NCBI GenBank assembly: GCA_905215555.1
Contig: CAJMQU010000020.1
Location: forward strand, 11,973 to 75,972
Source: an uncultured bacterium
GTDB taxonomy: Bacteria > Bacteroidota > Bacteroidia > Bacteroidales > Bacteroidaceae
DNA: 64,000 nucleotides
Direction: 5' to 3'
Shown here piece by piece: positions 53,193 to 61,720 of the stretch. Made by a program: the position numbers and the translations under genes. How positions within the stretch are numbered: position 1 is the stretch's first letter; each line of letters starts with the position of its first letter. A model generated the notes under the pieces. It saw only the letters and a program-made list of their open reading frames with translations. It did no database searches and was not told the origin of the DNA.

Positions 53193-53688
53193 AGTTATTC
53201 CATTTATTAAATTCCTCACGTATCTTTTTCCTTGCCCGGGACAGCAGTACACGGACGTTCGTAGAGTTCAATCCGGTCATTTGTTCTATCTCTTCGTAAG
53301 AACAACCTTTGACATCCCGTAGATTCACAATCCGTTGTTGCTGTTCGGGTAAGTGGGCAATGATATCTTTCACTTGTCTCACTTCATCACGTATCTCCAG
53401 ATTATCTGTCTGAGAAATGTCCTGCACGGCAGTCAGTTCTACCGACTGTTTAGACAAAACGTACTTTCCCGAACGAAGCAAGTCAAAGCACATATTCTTC
53501 ACTAAAGTGACACTGAACGCTTCCGGATTACTGATAACCGTCAGTCCTTCCCGCTTATCCCATAGCTTCAGATAAGCTTCCTGCACCAAGTCTTCCGCAT
53601 CGGCCGCATTCTCCAGTAGCCGATAGGCCACGCAGTACAATTTGCGGTGATAGGGCAGAAACTCATTTTTAAAACTCTCAGCATCCAT
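53173..53688 (-). CDS. ECF RNA polymerase sigma factor
   Basis: 171 residues. Region 2 (YHRKLYCVAYRLLENAADAE, DLVQEAYLKLWDKR) and region 4 (LPEQQQRIVNLRDVKGCSYE, EIEQMTGLNSTNVRVLLSRA). Overlaps its anti-sigma gene by 20 nt. Third ECF sigma factor in this window, belonging to the Bacteroidetes class coupled to DUF4252 proteins. Confidence 0.94.
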   Translation of the reverse strand: MDAESFKNEFLPYHRKLYCVAYRLLENAADAEDLVQEAYLKLWDKREGLTVISNPEAFSVTLVKNMCFDLLRSGKYVLSKQSVELTAVQDISQTDNLEIRDEVRQVKDIIAHLPEQQQRIVNLRDVKGCSYEEIEQMTGLNSTNVRVLLSRARKKIREEFNKWNNYESRGN

Positions 53689-53771
53689 GGGCTTTTCTAT
53701 ATCTCAATCCTGTTTACTTGTTGTATCTATTGACTAGACGGGAAGGATTGGAATTTTGTTACAAAGAAAAG

Positions 53772-53812
53772 AAAAAAATCGCTCCTACCAGTTTCACGAC
53801 TTATAGGAGCGA
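53772..53812 (-). terminator. Terminator of yeiH-like gene
   Basis: TCGCTCCTA (53779-53787) pairs with TAGGAGCGA (53804-53812); the minus strand continues into T7. Confidence 0.8.
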
Positions 53813-53868
53813 AATACTTTTACCCGAAATGCAAATAGCTTTTTTCGGATCACACATATTAAATCAGA

Positions 53869-54945
53869 TTATGCCAATGCAGGCACCAGATATTTAGTCA
53901 GCAGATAGCCACCGCCTACCAACCAGATATAGAGTAAGAAAGCTAAAACAAACGGTTTGGCACCTGCTTGCTTAAACTTATCAATGCTGGTATCTGTTCC
54001 CAATGCCGTCATAGCCATTGTCAACATAAAGGTATCGATGTATTCAATCGCACCATTCAAAGGAATGTCCTTCACAGTTTCTACACCAGTCAGGTATTGC
54101 AGGAGGGAGTTGAGGCAAATAATTCCAATGAAACCAAAAGCGAACCAAGGAATGGCTATTTTGCTTTTTATCGGTCGGCCTTCGGCATCTACACGCTTAC
54201 GTCCTGCCAAGGCGAAACTCATGACAACCAATACAGGAGCCAGCATCATCACACGTATCATTTTCGTGATGGTTGCGGGTCCGGCAATGCCCAAGGCATC
54301 CGTAGGGTCCATTGCATTACCTGCACCTGCCACGTGGGCTACTTCGTGCAGAGTACTTCCCGTGTAGATGGCAACTCCCATATCGCCCAATCCGTCGAGC
54401 CATCCGGCACGATACATGATGGGATACAAAAACATAGAAATCGTACCGAATATAACTACTGTAGATACAGCAATAGCCGTTTTATGTCCTTCACACTTCA
54501 CCACCGGCTCGGCACCCAGTACAGCTGCCGCACCACAAATAGCACTACCAGTAGAAGTCATCAGCGCAGTATCTTTGTCAATCTTCAGCAACCTGCCCAA
54601 CCAGATACCCAGGAATATAGTACCCGCAACCACAATCGTATCGATTACGACTGCCGGAAGACCTACTTCTGCCACCTGCGTAAGTGTCAGACGAAAACCG
54701 TACAACACGATACCCGCACGCAGCACTTGCTTGGTACAGAACTTAATACCCGGCACCCATGTTTCTGGTAAGCGATTACGCAAACTATTGGCGTATACCA
54801 TACCCAAAATGATACCAACAATGAGTGGACTAAATGATAAACTTTTTACGAAAGGAATTTCAGCAATGTAGAAAGCTGAAAAAGAGAATAAGGCAATCAG
54901 CAGAATGCCATGCAAAGTGTTGCCTCTGTTTCCACGACTAAACAT
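53869..54945 (-). CDS. yeiH: YeiH/UPF0324 family putative sulfate exporter
   Basis: 358 residues with about 10-11 membrane helices. Signatures: LRAGIVLYGFRLTLTQVAEVG, TGSAICGAAAVLGAEPVVKC, YTGSTLHEVAHVAGAGNAM and AMTALGTDTSIDKFKQAG. The family is annotated as sulfate or sulfite/organosulfur exporter, but transport has been shown for few members. A LysR regulator lies immediately upstream, as in many YeiH loci. Minus-strand -7 box TACCTTTG at 54997-54990. Confidence 0.93.
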   Translation of the reverse strand: MFSRGNRGNTLHGILLIALFSFSAFYIAEIPFVKSLSFSPLIVGIILGMVYANSLRNRLPETWVPGIKFCTKQVLRAGIVLYGFRLTLTQVAEVGLPAVVIDTIVVAGTIFLGIWLGRLLKIDKDTALMTSTGSAICGAAAVLGAEPVVKCEGHKTAIAVSTVVIFGTISMFLYPIMYRAGWLDGLGDMGVAIYTGSTLHEVAHVAGAGNAMDPTDALGIAGPATITKMIRVMMLAPVLVVMSFALAGRKRVDAEGRPIKSKIAIPWFAFGFIGIICLNSLLQYLTGVETVKDIPLNGAIEYIDTFMLTMAMTALGTDTSIDKFKQAGAKPFVLAFLLYIWLVGGGYLLTKYLVPALA

Positions 54946-55063
54946 ATGATTTAAATTTAGTATTAATAATGTTTGTTCTTTAATTGACGCAAAGGTAAAC
55001 TATTCACATTATCCATCCTATTTAAATCTAATTATACATTATAACCGAAAGTAATAATTGCCA

Positions 55064-55960
55064 TCATAGCTTCCGGCTATGGTGCATGGCAAACTGTATA
55101 AAAGCCTGAACCAACCCACTCTCCTGCCCTTGCTGATGGACAAAACAGAAGTCACGCAACATATACACATCCTTGATTTCTACGACGCGGAAAGTTCCGG
55201 CAGCCAGTTCTTTGCAGATAGAACGAATGGAAATGATGCCCATGCTGTCAGTGCTTTCAAGAAAGAGTTTGATACTTTCCGTACTACCAAGATACATCAG
55301 CACATGGAGTGAGGAAAGCTTAATATTGTGCTGAGATAAAGCCCGTTCAATAACATCAAGGGTACCAGAACCACGTTCACGGAGGACAAGAGGAATATTC
55401 AGCAAATCTTCAGGAGCAATTTCATCAGCAATAGACAGTTTACTCTTGGTACGTACGACAGCAACCAGTTCATCTTTTAAGAAAGTGGTATACTTTAAAT
55501 TGGGAAGACGAAAAACACCCTCCACCAATCCCAGGTCTATACGATGTTCCTGCAAAGCAACCTCTACCTCGCGAGAATTGCCATTCATTAATGAAAGATT
55601 CACCTGTGGGAACTTTTTAATAAAACTGCCCAGCAAAGGAGGCAGGACGTACTGGGCAATAGTGGTACTGGCTCCAAGGCGCAATTCTCCCATATATTCA
55701 TTATTCAGCAGATGCATCTCATACTCCAGCCGTTTATAATCCTCCAAAATCCGGTCGCAGTGTTCCAGCAATAACTTCCCAGCTTCTGTTAAACTAATTT
55801 TACTACCTTGTCTGTCAAACAAGCGCGTCTGATAAGTACTCTCCAGCTCCTGTATATGCTTTGTAATGGCAGGCTGGCTGACAAACAACTCTTGCGAAGC
55901 TTTTGTGAAACTCAAGTTCTTCGCTACAGACCGGAAGACTTTTAAACGAAAATCGGACAT
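55064..55960 (-). CDS. LysR-family transcriptional regulator
   Basis: 298 residues from ATG 55960 (MSDFRLKVF; the longer frame from 55999 adds residues unlike the family). N-terminal winged helix (FRSVAKNLSFTKASQELFVS, QPAITKHIQELE), then the effector-binding periplasmic-binding-protein fold. Same strand as yeiH with a 118-bp gap, so it probably regulates yeiH, which parallels CysB-like or YeiE-type control of sulfur genes. Effector unknown. Confidence 0.93.
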   Translation of the reverse strand: MSDFRLKVFRSVAKNLSFTKASQELFVSQPAITKHIQELESTYQTRLFDRQGSKISLTEAGKLLLEHCDRILEDYKRLEYEMHLLNNEYMGELRLGASTTIAQYVLPPLLGSFIKKFPQVNLSLMNGNSREVEVALQEHRIDLGLVEGVFRLPNLKYTTFLKDELVAVVRTKSKLSIADEIAPEDLLNIPLVLRERGSGTLDVIERALSQHNIKLSSLHVLMYLGSTESIKLFLESTDSMGIISIRSICKELAAGTFRVVEIKDVYMLRDFCFVHQQGQESGLVQAFIQFAMHHSRKL

Positions 55961-56249
55961 AAACAACTTCTTTATATATGATAACAACCTTCTTTCCAAT
56001 GATAAGAATTAGTCTGAACATAATCAGCAATCCGATGGTAATCATCTGCATCACGAATTATGTGTTCATTGTAATTTCGTTGTCAAACAAATTACGAACA
56101 TAATTTTACAATTCCTATCTTGAAACCTCTTATTACGGCTCCCATGGTTTTCGATATACTGCTTGCCTGTAGGGACCAATAATCATTCACCGGAAAATGA
56201 TTTGTTTTGTGTCGTCCACAGCAGTACTTTTCCTTCTCTTGTTCAGCAG

Positions 56250-56852
56250 TTATTCCAACTCCTCAGCCTTAATGCCCAAAGCTCTCATCATGGAGTACCC
56301 CAACAAATCCCACTTGCAGGCAAGAGGGCGCACCGACTCATCCATATTGAAAAGGAAAACTTCTTTAGCCTTTTCCGGGGCAACTTCCTTCATGTTTTCA
56401 TCTAAAACGTCCATGAGTTTGGTACCGTAATCTTCAATGAACGGAACCAACATCAGACGCTTCACATCGGCAGAGTTTAGCGCTATAGTCAGCAAATCGA
56501 GATAGAGATTCTCGCGTGAAACAAGTCCTTCGGAAGATACGGAAATAAAACTCAATTCACCCAATTGATTAGTGAATCCAACACCGTTCAAATCCTTTTT
56601 CAGGTCGGAAGGGTCACAATGAAGCAATGCGCTTGTTTGTGCATCATAAACAAAAAGCACCTCTATATTATTATTCTTATCGCGAATTCCGGAATCTAAC
56701 GCCAAATAAGAGGCCCACTCCTCCACATAAATATCCTGCAACGGACGTCCTAACTGCAATTCAAAGTATCTCTTCAAATCCTTAACCACATCATTGAAAT
56801 ATGCTACGTCCACTAATATCACATTCTCCGCGAGTTTTATACTATCTATCAT
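56250..56852 (-). CDS. Hypothetical protein, Bacteroides-conserved type
   Basis: 200 residues from ATG 56852 (MIDSIKLAENVILVDVAYF). No signal peptide or membrane segment; looks like an alpha/beta cytoplasmic protein with acidic C-terminus. It vaguely resembles a Bacteroidales DUF family (possibly DUF6621) that I cannot confirm. Monocistronic and divergent from clpB. Function unknown. Confidence 0.8.
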   Translation of the reverse strand: MIDSIKLAENVILVDVAYFNDVVKDLKRYFELQLGRPLQDIYVEEWASYLALDSGIRDKNNNIEVLFVYDAQTSALLHCDPSDLKKDLNGVGFTNQLGELSFISVSSEGLVSRENLYLDLLTIALNSADVKRLMLVPFIEDYGTKLMDVLDENMKEVAPEKAKEVFLFNMDESVRPLACKWDLLGYSMMRALGIKAEELE

Positions 56853-57263
56853 AACATCTCTGTTTTTATATTTAAGCGATAAAGATACAATAATACTTTT
56901 AGCCACGCACACGATTTATTTAAAATTTGCACATTACTATATATTAAGCCCTGCAACGTTTATAAATACAGTTTCCAACACCCGCATGTAAGTGACACTA
57001 ACATCCCCATGTTAGTAAGTATATTCTTTAAGGATAATCTCGCTATCATTAAAACAGACGATGCTTCGGATTATATAAAAACACTTACTGCCCTACATTA
57101 CTGAGTTCCGGTAAAAGTATACTTATGCATTCCGGCAGAATAAAGCCATTTTGTCATTATTTTCTACAAAACATCTGTATTTTTGTCAGAAACAGGTCAT
57201 TGGCAAATCTTTTGCGCCCCATTAGGTGTTATTGAAAATGAAAATAGAAAGGAGACATAAGAT
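56853..57263. other. Intergenic region upstream of clpB
   Basis: About 410 bp without a gene. It contains a perfect 8-bp hairpin (ACTAACAT-CCCC-ATGTTAGT, 56997-57016), a GGCAGAA word near 57134, a TAnnTTTG box (TATTTTTG, 57178-57185) and the sigma-54-like element listed separately. Confidence 0.4.
57200..57215 (+). promoter_or_regulatory. Sigma-54-like -24/-12 element upstream of clpB
   Basis: TTGGCA-AATCTT-TTGC: GG (57202-57203) and GC (57214-57215) are exactly ten bases apart and both flanking words match the sigma-54 consensus TTGGCACG-N4-TTGC at 10 of 12 fixed positions. It would start transcription near 57227, about 37 nt before the ATG. A competing TATTTTTG -7 box (57178-57185) lacks a well-placed -33 element. 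Confidence 0.5.
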
Positions 57264-59852
57264 ATGAATTTCAACAATTTTACCATTAAATCGCAAGAGG
57301 CGGTGCAAGAAGCGCTGAATCTGGCCAAAAGCCGCGGACAGCAAGCCATTGAACCGGTTCATGTGATGCAGGGAGTAATGAAGGTAGGTGAAAACGTCAC
57401 CAACTTCATCTTCCAGAAATTGGGTATGAACGGACAACAAGTCGCACTCGTACTCGACAAACAAACGGATTCCCTACCCAAAGTTTCGGGTGGAGAACCT
57501 TACTTAAGCCGTGAAACGAATGATGTGTTCCAGAAAGCCACCCAGTATTCCAAAGAAATGGGCGATGAGTTTGTTTCACTGGAACACCTGCTACTGGCAT
57601 TACTAACAGTGAAAAGTACTGTTTCTACCATCCTGAAAGATGCGGGAATGACGGAACACGAACTACGCAATGCCATCACCGAACTACGCAAGGGTGAAAA
57701 GGTGACTTCACAATCCAGCGAAGATACTTATCAGTCACTAGAGAAGTATGCCATCAACCTGAACGAGGCTGCCCGAAGCGGTAAGCTCGATCCGGTTATC
57801 GGTCGTGATGAGGAAATCCGCCGTGTGCTACAAATTCTGAGCCGCCGCACCAAAAACAACCCTATATTAATAGGTGAACCGGGTACTGGTAAGACTGCCA
57901 TCGTAGAGGGACTTGCCCATCGTATCCTGCGCGGTGATGTTCCGGAAAATCTGAAGAACAAACAAGTGTACTCACTGGATATGGGTGCGCTGGTGGCCGG
58001 TGCAAAGTACAAAGGTGAATTCGAAGAGCGCCTGAAAGCCGTCATCAATGAAGTAAAGAAATCGGAAGGAGACATCATCCTCTTTATTGACGAAATCCAC
58101 ACCCTGGTGGGTGCCGGAAAGGGCGAAGGTGCTATGGACGCCGCCAATATTCTGAAGCCTGCACTGGCACGCGGAGAACTGAGAAGCATCGGCGCCACTA
58201 CCCTCGACGAATATCAGAAGTATTTCGAAAAAGACAAGGCACTGGAACGCCGTTTTCAAATTGTATATGTAAATGAACCGGATACCTTGAGCACCATTTC
58301 CATCCTGCGTGGTCTGAAGGAACGTTACGAAAACCACCACCACGTGCGGATTAAAGATGACGCCATCATTGCCGCGGTAGAACTGAGCAACCGCTACATC
58401 ACAGACCGTTTCTTGCCGGACAAGGCTATCGACCTGATGGATGAAGCCGCCGCCAAGCTACGTATGGAAGTAGACTCTGTTCCGGAAGAACTGGATGAGA
58501 TTTCACGTAAAATCAAGCAACTGGAAATTGAACGAGAAGCCATCAAGCGTGAGAATGACAAGCCGAAACTGGAACATATCGGTAAGGAACTTGCCGAACT
58601 GAAAGAACAGGAGAAATCTTACAAGGCAAAATGGCAAAGCGAAAAGACGCTGGTCAACAAAATACAGCAGAACAAGGTTGAAATCGAAAACCTAAAGTTT
58701 GAAGCCGACAAAGCAGAGCGCGAAGGTGATTATGGCAAGGTAGCCGAAATCCGTTACGGTAAGTTGCAGGCTTTGAATCAGGAAATCGAAGACACCCAGA
58801 AAGAACTTCATGCCATGCAGGGCGACAAAGCCATGATTAAGGAGGAAGTAGATGCTGAGGACATTGCAGACGTAGTATCTCGCTGGACAGGCATCCCCGT
58901 AAGTAAGATGTTGCAAAGCGAAAAGGACAAACTGCTGCATCTGGAAGACGAGCTTCACCAGCGTGTCATCGGACAAGACGAAGCCATTCAGGCTGTGGCT
59001 GATGCTGTCAGACGTAGCCGTGCAGGATTGCAGGATCCCAAACGCCCAATCGGTTCATTCATCTTCCTAGGTACTACTGGTGTAGGTAAAACGGAACTTG
59101 CCAAGGCACTTGCCGAATTCCTATTCGATGACGAAAGCATGATGACCCGTATCGACATGAGCGAATACCAAGAGAAGCACAGCGTATCACGCCTGGTCGG
59201 AGCGCCTCCGGGATACGTAGGCTACGATGAAGGCGGGCAACTGACCGAAGCTATCCGGCGGAAGCCTTACTCTGTCGTACTGTTCGATGAAATAGAGAAA
59301 GCCCACCCGGATGTGTTCAATATCCTATTACAAGTATTGGATGACGGACGTTTGACGGACAATAAGGGCCGTGTGGTGAACTTCAAAAACACCATCATAA
59401 TCATGACCTCCAATATGGGGAGCGCTTACATTCAGAGCCAGATGGAGAAACTGAACAGTGCCAACAAGGAACAAGTGATTGAGGAAACGAAGAAGGAAGT
59501 GATGAATATGCTGAAGAAAACAATTCGTCCGGAATTCCTGAACCGTATTGACGAAACAATCATGTTCTTGCCGCTGAATGAAAGCGAGATTAAGCAAATT
59601 GTAGTGCTCCAGATAAAGAGTGTACAGAAGATGCTTGCCCAAAATGGTGTGGAATTAATATTGACGGATGGAGCTATAGAATTTTTGACGAAAGTAGGAT
59701 ATGATCCGGAATTCGGTGCCCGCCCTGTGAAACGAGCTATCCAACACTACTTGCTAAATGATTTGTCAAAGAAGTTATTAGCACAGGAAGTAGACCGAAG
59801 CAGGCCTATTACGGTAGCCCCCAGTGGCGAAGGACTGATATTTAGAAACTAA
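57264..59852 (+). CDS. clpB: ATP-dependent disaggregase ClpB
   Basis: 862 residues, full length. Clp N-terminal domain (1-145), AAA1 with Walker A GEPGTGKT and Walker B IILFIDEIHTLVGAG, the long coiled-coil middle domain (about 400-525) that distinguishes ClpB from ClpA/C, and AAA2 with GTTGVGKTELAKALAEF and FDEIEKAHPDVFN. It lacks a ClpP-binding IGF/IGL loop, as expected. Works with DnaK to rescue aggregated proteins. Monocistronic. Confidence 0.98.
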   Translation: MNFNNFTIKSQEAVQEALNLAKSRGQQAIEPVHVMQGVMKVGENVTNFIFQKLGMNGQQVALVLDKQTDSLPKVSGGEPYLSRETNDVFQKATQYSKEMGDEFVSLEHLLLALLTVKSTVSTILKDAGMTEHELRNAITELRKGEKVTSQSSEDTYQSLEKYAINLNEAARSGKLDPVIGRDEEIRRVLQILSRRTKNNPILIGEPGTGKTAIVEGLAHRILRGDVPENLKNKQVYSLDMGALVAGAKYKGEFEERLKAVINEVKKSEGDIILFIDEIHTLVGAGKGEGAMDAANILKPALARGELRSIGATTLDEYQKYFEKDKALERRFQIVYVNEPDTLSTISILRGLKERYENHHHVRIKDDAIIAAVELSNRYITDRFLPDKAIDLMDEAAAKLRMEVDSVPEELDEISRKIKQLEIEREAIKRENDKPKLEHIGKELAELKEQEKSYKAKWQSEKTLVNKIQQNKVEIENLKFEADKAEREGDYGKVAEIRYGKLQALNQEIEDTQKELHAMQGDKAMIKEEVDAEDIADVVSRWTGIPVSKMLQSEKDKLLHLEDELHQRVIGQDEAIQAVADAVRRSRAGLQDPKRPIGSFIFLGTTGVGKTELAKALAEFLFDDESMMTRIDMSEYQEKHSVSRLVGAPPGYVGYDEGGQLTEAIRRKPYSVVLFDEIEKAHPDVFNILLQVLDDGRLTDNKGRVVNFKNTIIIMTSNMGSAYIQSQMEKLNSANKEQVIEETKKEVMNMLKKTIRPEFLNRIDETIMFLPLNESEIKQIVVLQIKSVQKMLAQNGVELILTDGAIEFLTKVGYDPEFGARPVKRAIQHYLLNDLSKKLLAQEVDRSRPITVAPSGEGLIFRN

Positions 59853-59872
59853 ACCCGAAGGGTAACAGGATC

Positions 59873-59912
59873 AAAAAGGCTGTCTTGCATTCAATGGCAA
59901 AACAGCCTTTTT
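59873..59912. terminator. Bidirectional terminator after clpB
   Basis: Perfect 11-bp stem (59873-59883 with 59902-59912) whose outer base pairs are A5/T5, so it works for clpB on plus and for the small gene on minus. Confidence 0.85.
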
Positions 59913-59913
59913 C

Positions 59914-60150
59914 TTATTCTATAACGAGCTGCTTAACAACTGGTACGGACAGTGCATGCGTCACAACCAACACATACTCTCCTGCACAAGGTAAATCGAA
60001 AGATACCTCCTCATCCTCCGCTTGTTTTACCTCAACCACCTTTCCTCGAATATGATACAAACAAAGTGTAGCGTTGGACAACACTCCATTCACATATATC
60101 TTCCCAGCGGCTTTATCCACCTGTACTGTTACGCTCTTATGCTCTTCCAT
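59914..60150 (-). CDS. Small C-terminal-tail-like protein (DUF3244/T9SS-tail resemblance)
   Basis: 78 residues with no signal peptide. The pattern KIYVNGVLSNATLCLYHIRG, then KVVE, LPCAGEYVLVV and a terminal VKQLVIE is that of the small beta-sandwich at the C-terminus of Por-secretion-system or DUF3244 proteins, where it normally follows a larger domain. Here it stands alone, either as a free small protein or as the remainder of a lost larger gene. Lies just downstream of the candidate ncRNA on the same strand. Function unknown. Confidence 0.55.
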   Translation of the reverse strand: MEEHKSVTVQVDKAAGKIYVNGVLSNATLCLYHIRGKVVEVKQAEDEEVSFDLPCAGEYVLVVTHALSVPVVKQLVIE

Positions 60151-60196
60151 TTTACTAATGTGCCGCCTTAAGTCCCCAAAGGCAGTAAGTTCATAT

Positions 60197-60452
60197 AAAA
60201 AGCGTGGGAACTGCTGCTATTATTGTACCTGGGGCTCTGGACTGCCACTATTCAAATAATATACAACAACCCACGCTCCGTACTATACATTCGAATATGC
60301 ATATACAACAGAGCATGAGCGTTTGTTGTCTATTATCCTTGAATAGCGTGAAATTGTCCAGATTTCAAGTACAAGATAATATTAAACGCTTTTATCCATA
60401 ATAATCCTTCAATCTTAGCGAGGGAGGTCACTACCCACCCTACATCTCAGGA
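60197..60452 (-). ncRNA. Candidate structured ncRNA, independent transcription unit
   Basis: Minus-strand unit: -7 box TATCTTTG at 60466-60459 (weak -33), predicted start near 60452. A first long hairpin has stem AGCGTTT / AAACGCT (60384-60390 with 60318-60324), an inner stem 60372-60381 with 60331-60341, and an apical GAAAT / ATTTC hairpin. A second long hairpin 60201-60277 has stem AGCGTGGG / CCCACGCT, many G-U pairs inside, and ends in T5. No protein frame spans it. A strong terminator isolates it from the gene before. Shape and placement recall 6S-like or Bacteroidales-1 type RNAs, but I cannot confirm a family. Confidence 0.5.
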
Positions 60453-60458
60453 AGGCAA

Positions 60459-60466
60459 CAAAGATA
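60459..60466 (-). promoter_or_regulatory. -7 box of candidate ncRNA
   Basis: TATCTTTG on the minus strand. The nearest TTTG upstream is 13 nt away rather than 19-21, so the -33 element is weak or absent. Confidence 0.45.
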
Positions 60467-60499
60467 TAAAAAAAGTAGCCAAAATTAAAACTACGGCAT

Positions 60500-60540
60500 A
60501 AAAAAACGCGGATTATCCGGGAGAACCCCGATAATCCGCG
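60500..60540 (-). terminator. Terminator of DUF5606 gene
   Basis: Perfect 11-bp stem (60507-60517 with 60530-60540) plus inner GGG/CCC, followed on the minus strand by T7 (60506-60500). Confidence 0.9.
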
Positions 60541-60570
60541 CCTTCTATAAAAAAACTGCTTATCAATAAT

Positions 60571-61005
60571 TTATTCTTCTGTTTTTTCTTCTGCCGCGTC
60601 CTCCGTTTCAGCAGCATCCTCAAAATCTGTCATTCCGCAAGAAACTAACAGATTATACCAGGAGATAAGCTTTTTGATATCCGCCACATACACACGGTCA
60701 CGGTCAAAAGTCGGTAATACTTCACCCAAATAAGCTCGAAGTTCGTCAGCAGTTGCTTTCTTCAAATCCATTGCTACAACTGCACCGTTTTCCTTTTCTT
60801 TCATGGTAGCCAAGACATCTTTCAAAGGCACATCGTCCGTATCAGTATACATGGCAATATCACCCAAAGAGATTATTTTTTCGTTACCATAAGCGGGGAA
60901 ACGTTTTTTATCCGTGAGGGACTCAACAATCAACATATTTCTACCTTGTGAAATGAGTTTATACAACCCCGGTTTTCCGGAGATAGACAAAATAGTCTTC
61001 AACAT
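60571..61005 (-). CDS. DUF5606 family protein
   Basis: 144 residues from ATG 61005 (MLKTILSISGKPGLYKLISQ). A small RNA- or protein-binding-like beta barrel start is followed by an alpha/beta domain and an acidic, low-complexity tail (EDAAETEDAAEEKTEE). Matches the Bacteroidetes DUF5606 family. The longer frame to 61062 is rejected because it overlaps the -7 box. It follows coaE but has its own consensus promoter, so it may be transcribed both ways. Confidence 0.85.
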   Translation of the reverse strand: MLKTILSISGKPGLYKLISQGRNMLIVESLTDKKRFPAYGNEKIISLGDIAMYTDTDDVPLKDVLATMKEKENGAVVAMDLKKATADELRAYLGEVLPTFDRDRVYVADIKKLISWYNLLVSCGMTDFEDAAETEDAAEEKTEE

Positions 61006-61048
61006 AGTATATTCTATTTTTATTAGTAATATTTTATTTTTCGATGGG

Positions 61049-61080
61049 CAAAGATAGTGCAAACCAAGAGTAAAAGCAAA
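61049..61080 (-). promoter_or_regulatory. Consensus promoter of DUF5606 gene, copy of repeated sequence
   Basis: Minus strand TTTG (61080-61077), 20-nt spacer and TATCTTTG (61056-61049). The surrounding 61047-61089 is the second copy of the sequence in front of the META gene. Confidence 0.65.
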
Positions 61081-61081
61081 T

Positions 61082-61720
61082 TTATTTGTTTATACTGAGA
61101 CGCAACCTATTTTCGCTTAAGCAAAGGTAATCAATATTTTTAGATAGAGAAGTTATAACTTCTAAAACCTGTGGAATTAACGGAGTTTCACCGTCGTTTA
61201 CAATTACAAAATCAGCCCGGCTACGCTTCTCTTCATCGCTCATCTGACTGCGCACACGACGCTCCACTAATTCTCGCGAAACTGCGTCACGCTGCATGGC
61301 ACGCGTAATCCGGACTTCTTCAGGTGCATAAACCATCACTACAGCATCTACCTCCCCTACAAACCCAGCTTCAATCAGAATAGCAGATTCCATTCCGACT
61401 ATCGGACAAGCCGCATGATGTCCCACCCACCGATGGAAATCATCACGTACCCGCGGATGGATGATACTATTTACAGTACGAATATGTTTAGGATTACCAA
61501 ATATATAGGAGGCGAGCAAAGGTTTATTCAGTTCCCCTCCGGCATATACTTCTTCTCCCAGCAAATCAATCAGCTCCTGACGAATCTGAACATCCGAAGC
61601 TGTCAGCCGCTTTGACTCAACATCCGAAATATAAACAGGAATATCCATCACTTCCAGCAAATGGGAAACAACACTTTTCCCACTGCCAATACCACCAGTT
61701 ATACCTATTTTAATTGTCAT
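61082..61720 (-). CDS. coaE: Dephospho-CoA kinase
   Basis: 212 residues. Walker A GITGGIGSGKS, the DVESKRLTASD substrate region and HPRVRDDFHRWV lid residues match CoaE. It phosphorylates dephospho-CoA in the last step of coenzyme A synthesis. Its start overlaps the ybbR end by 11 nt. Operon nusB-yajC-ybbR-coaE. Confidence 0.95.
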   Translation of the reverse strand: MTIKIGITGGIGSGKSVVSHLLEVMDIPVYISDVESKRLTASDVQIRQELIDLLGEEVYAGGELNKPLLASYIFGNPKHIRTVNSIIHPRVRDDFHRWVGHHAACPIVGMESAILIEAGFVGEVDAVVMVYAPEEVRITRAMQRDAVSRELVERRVRSQMSDEEKRSRADFVIVNDGETPLIPQVLEVITSLSKNIDYLCLSENRLRLSINK

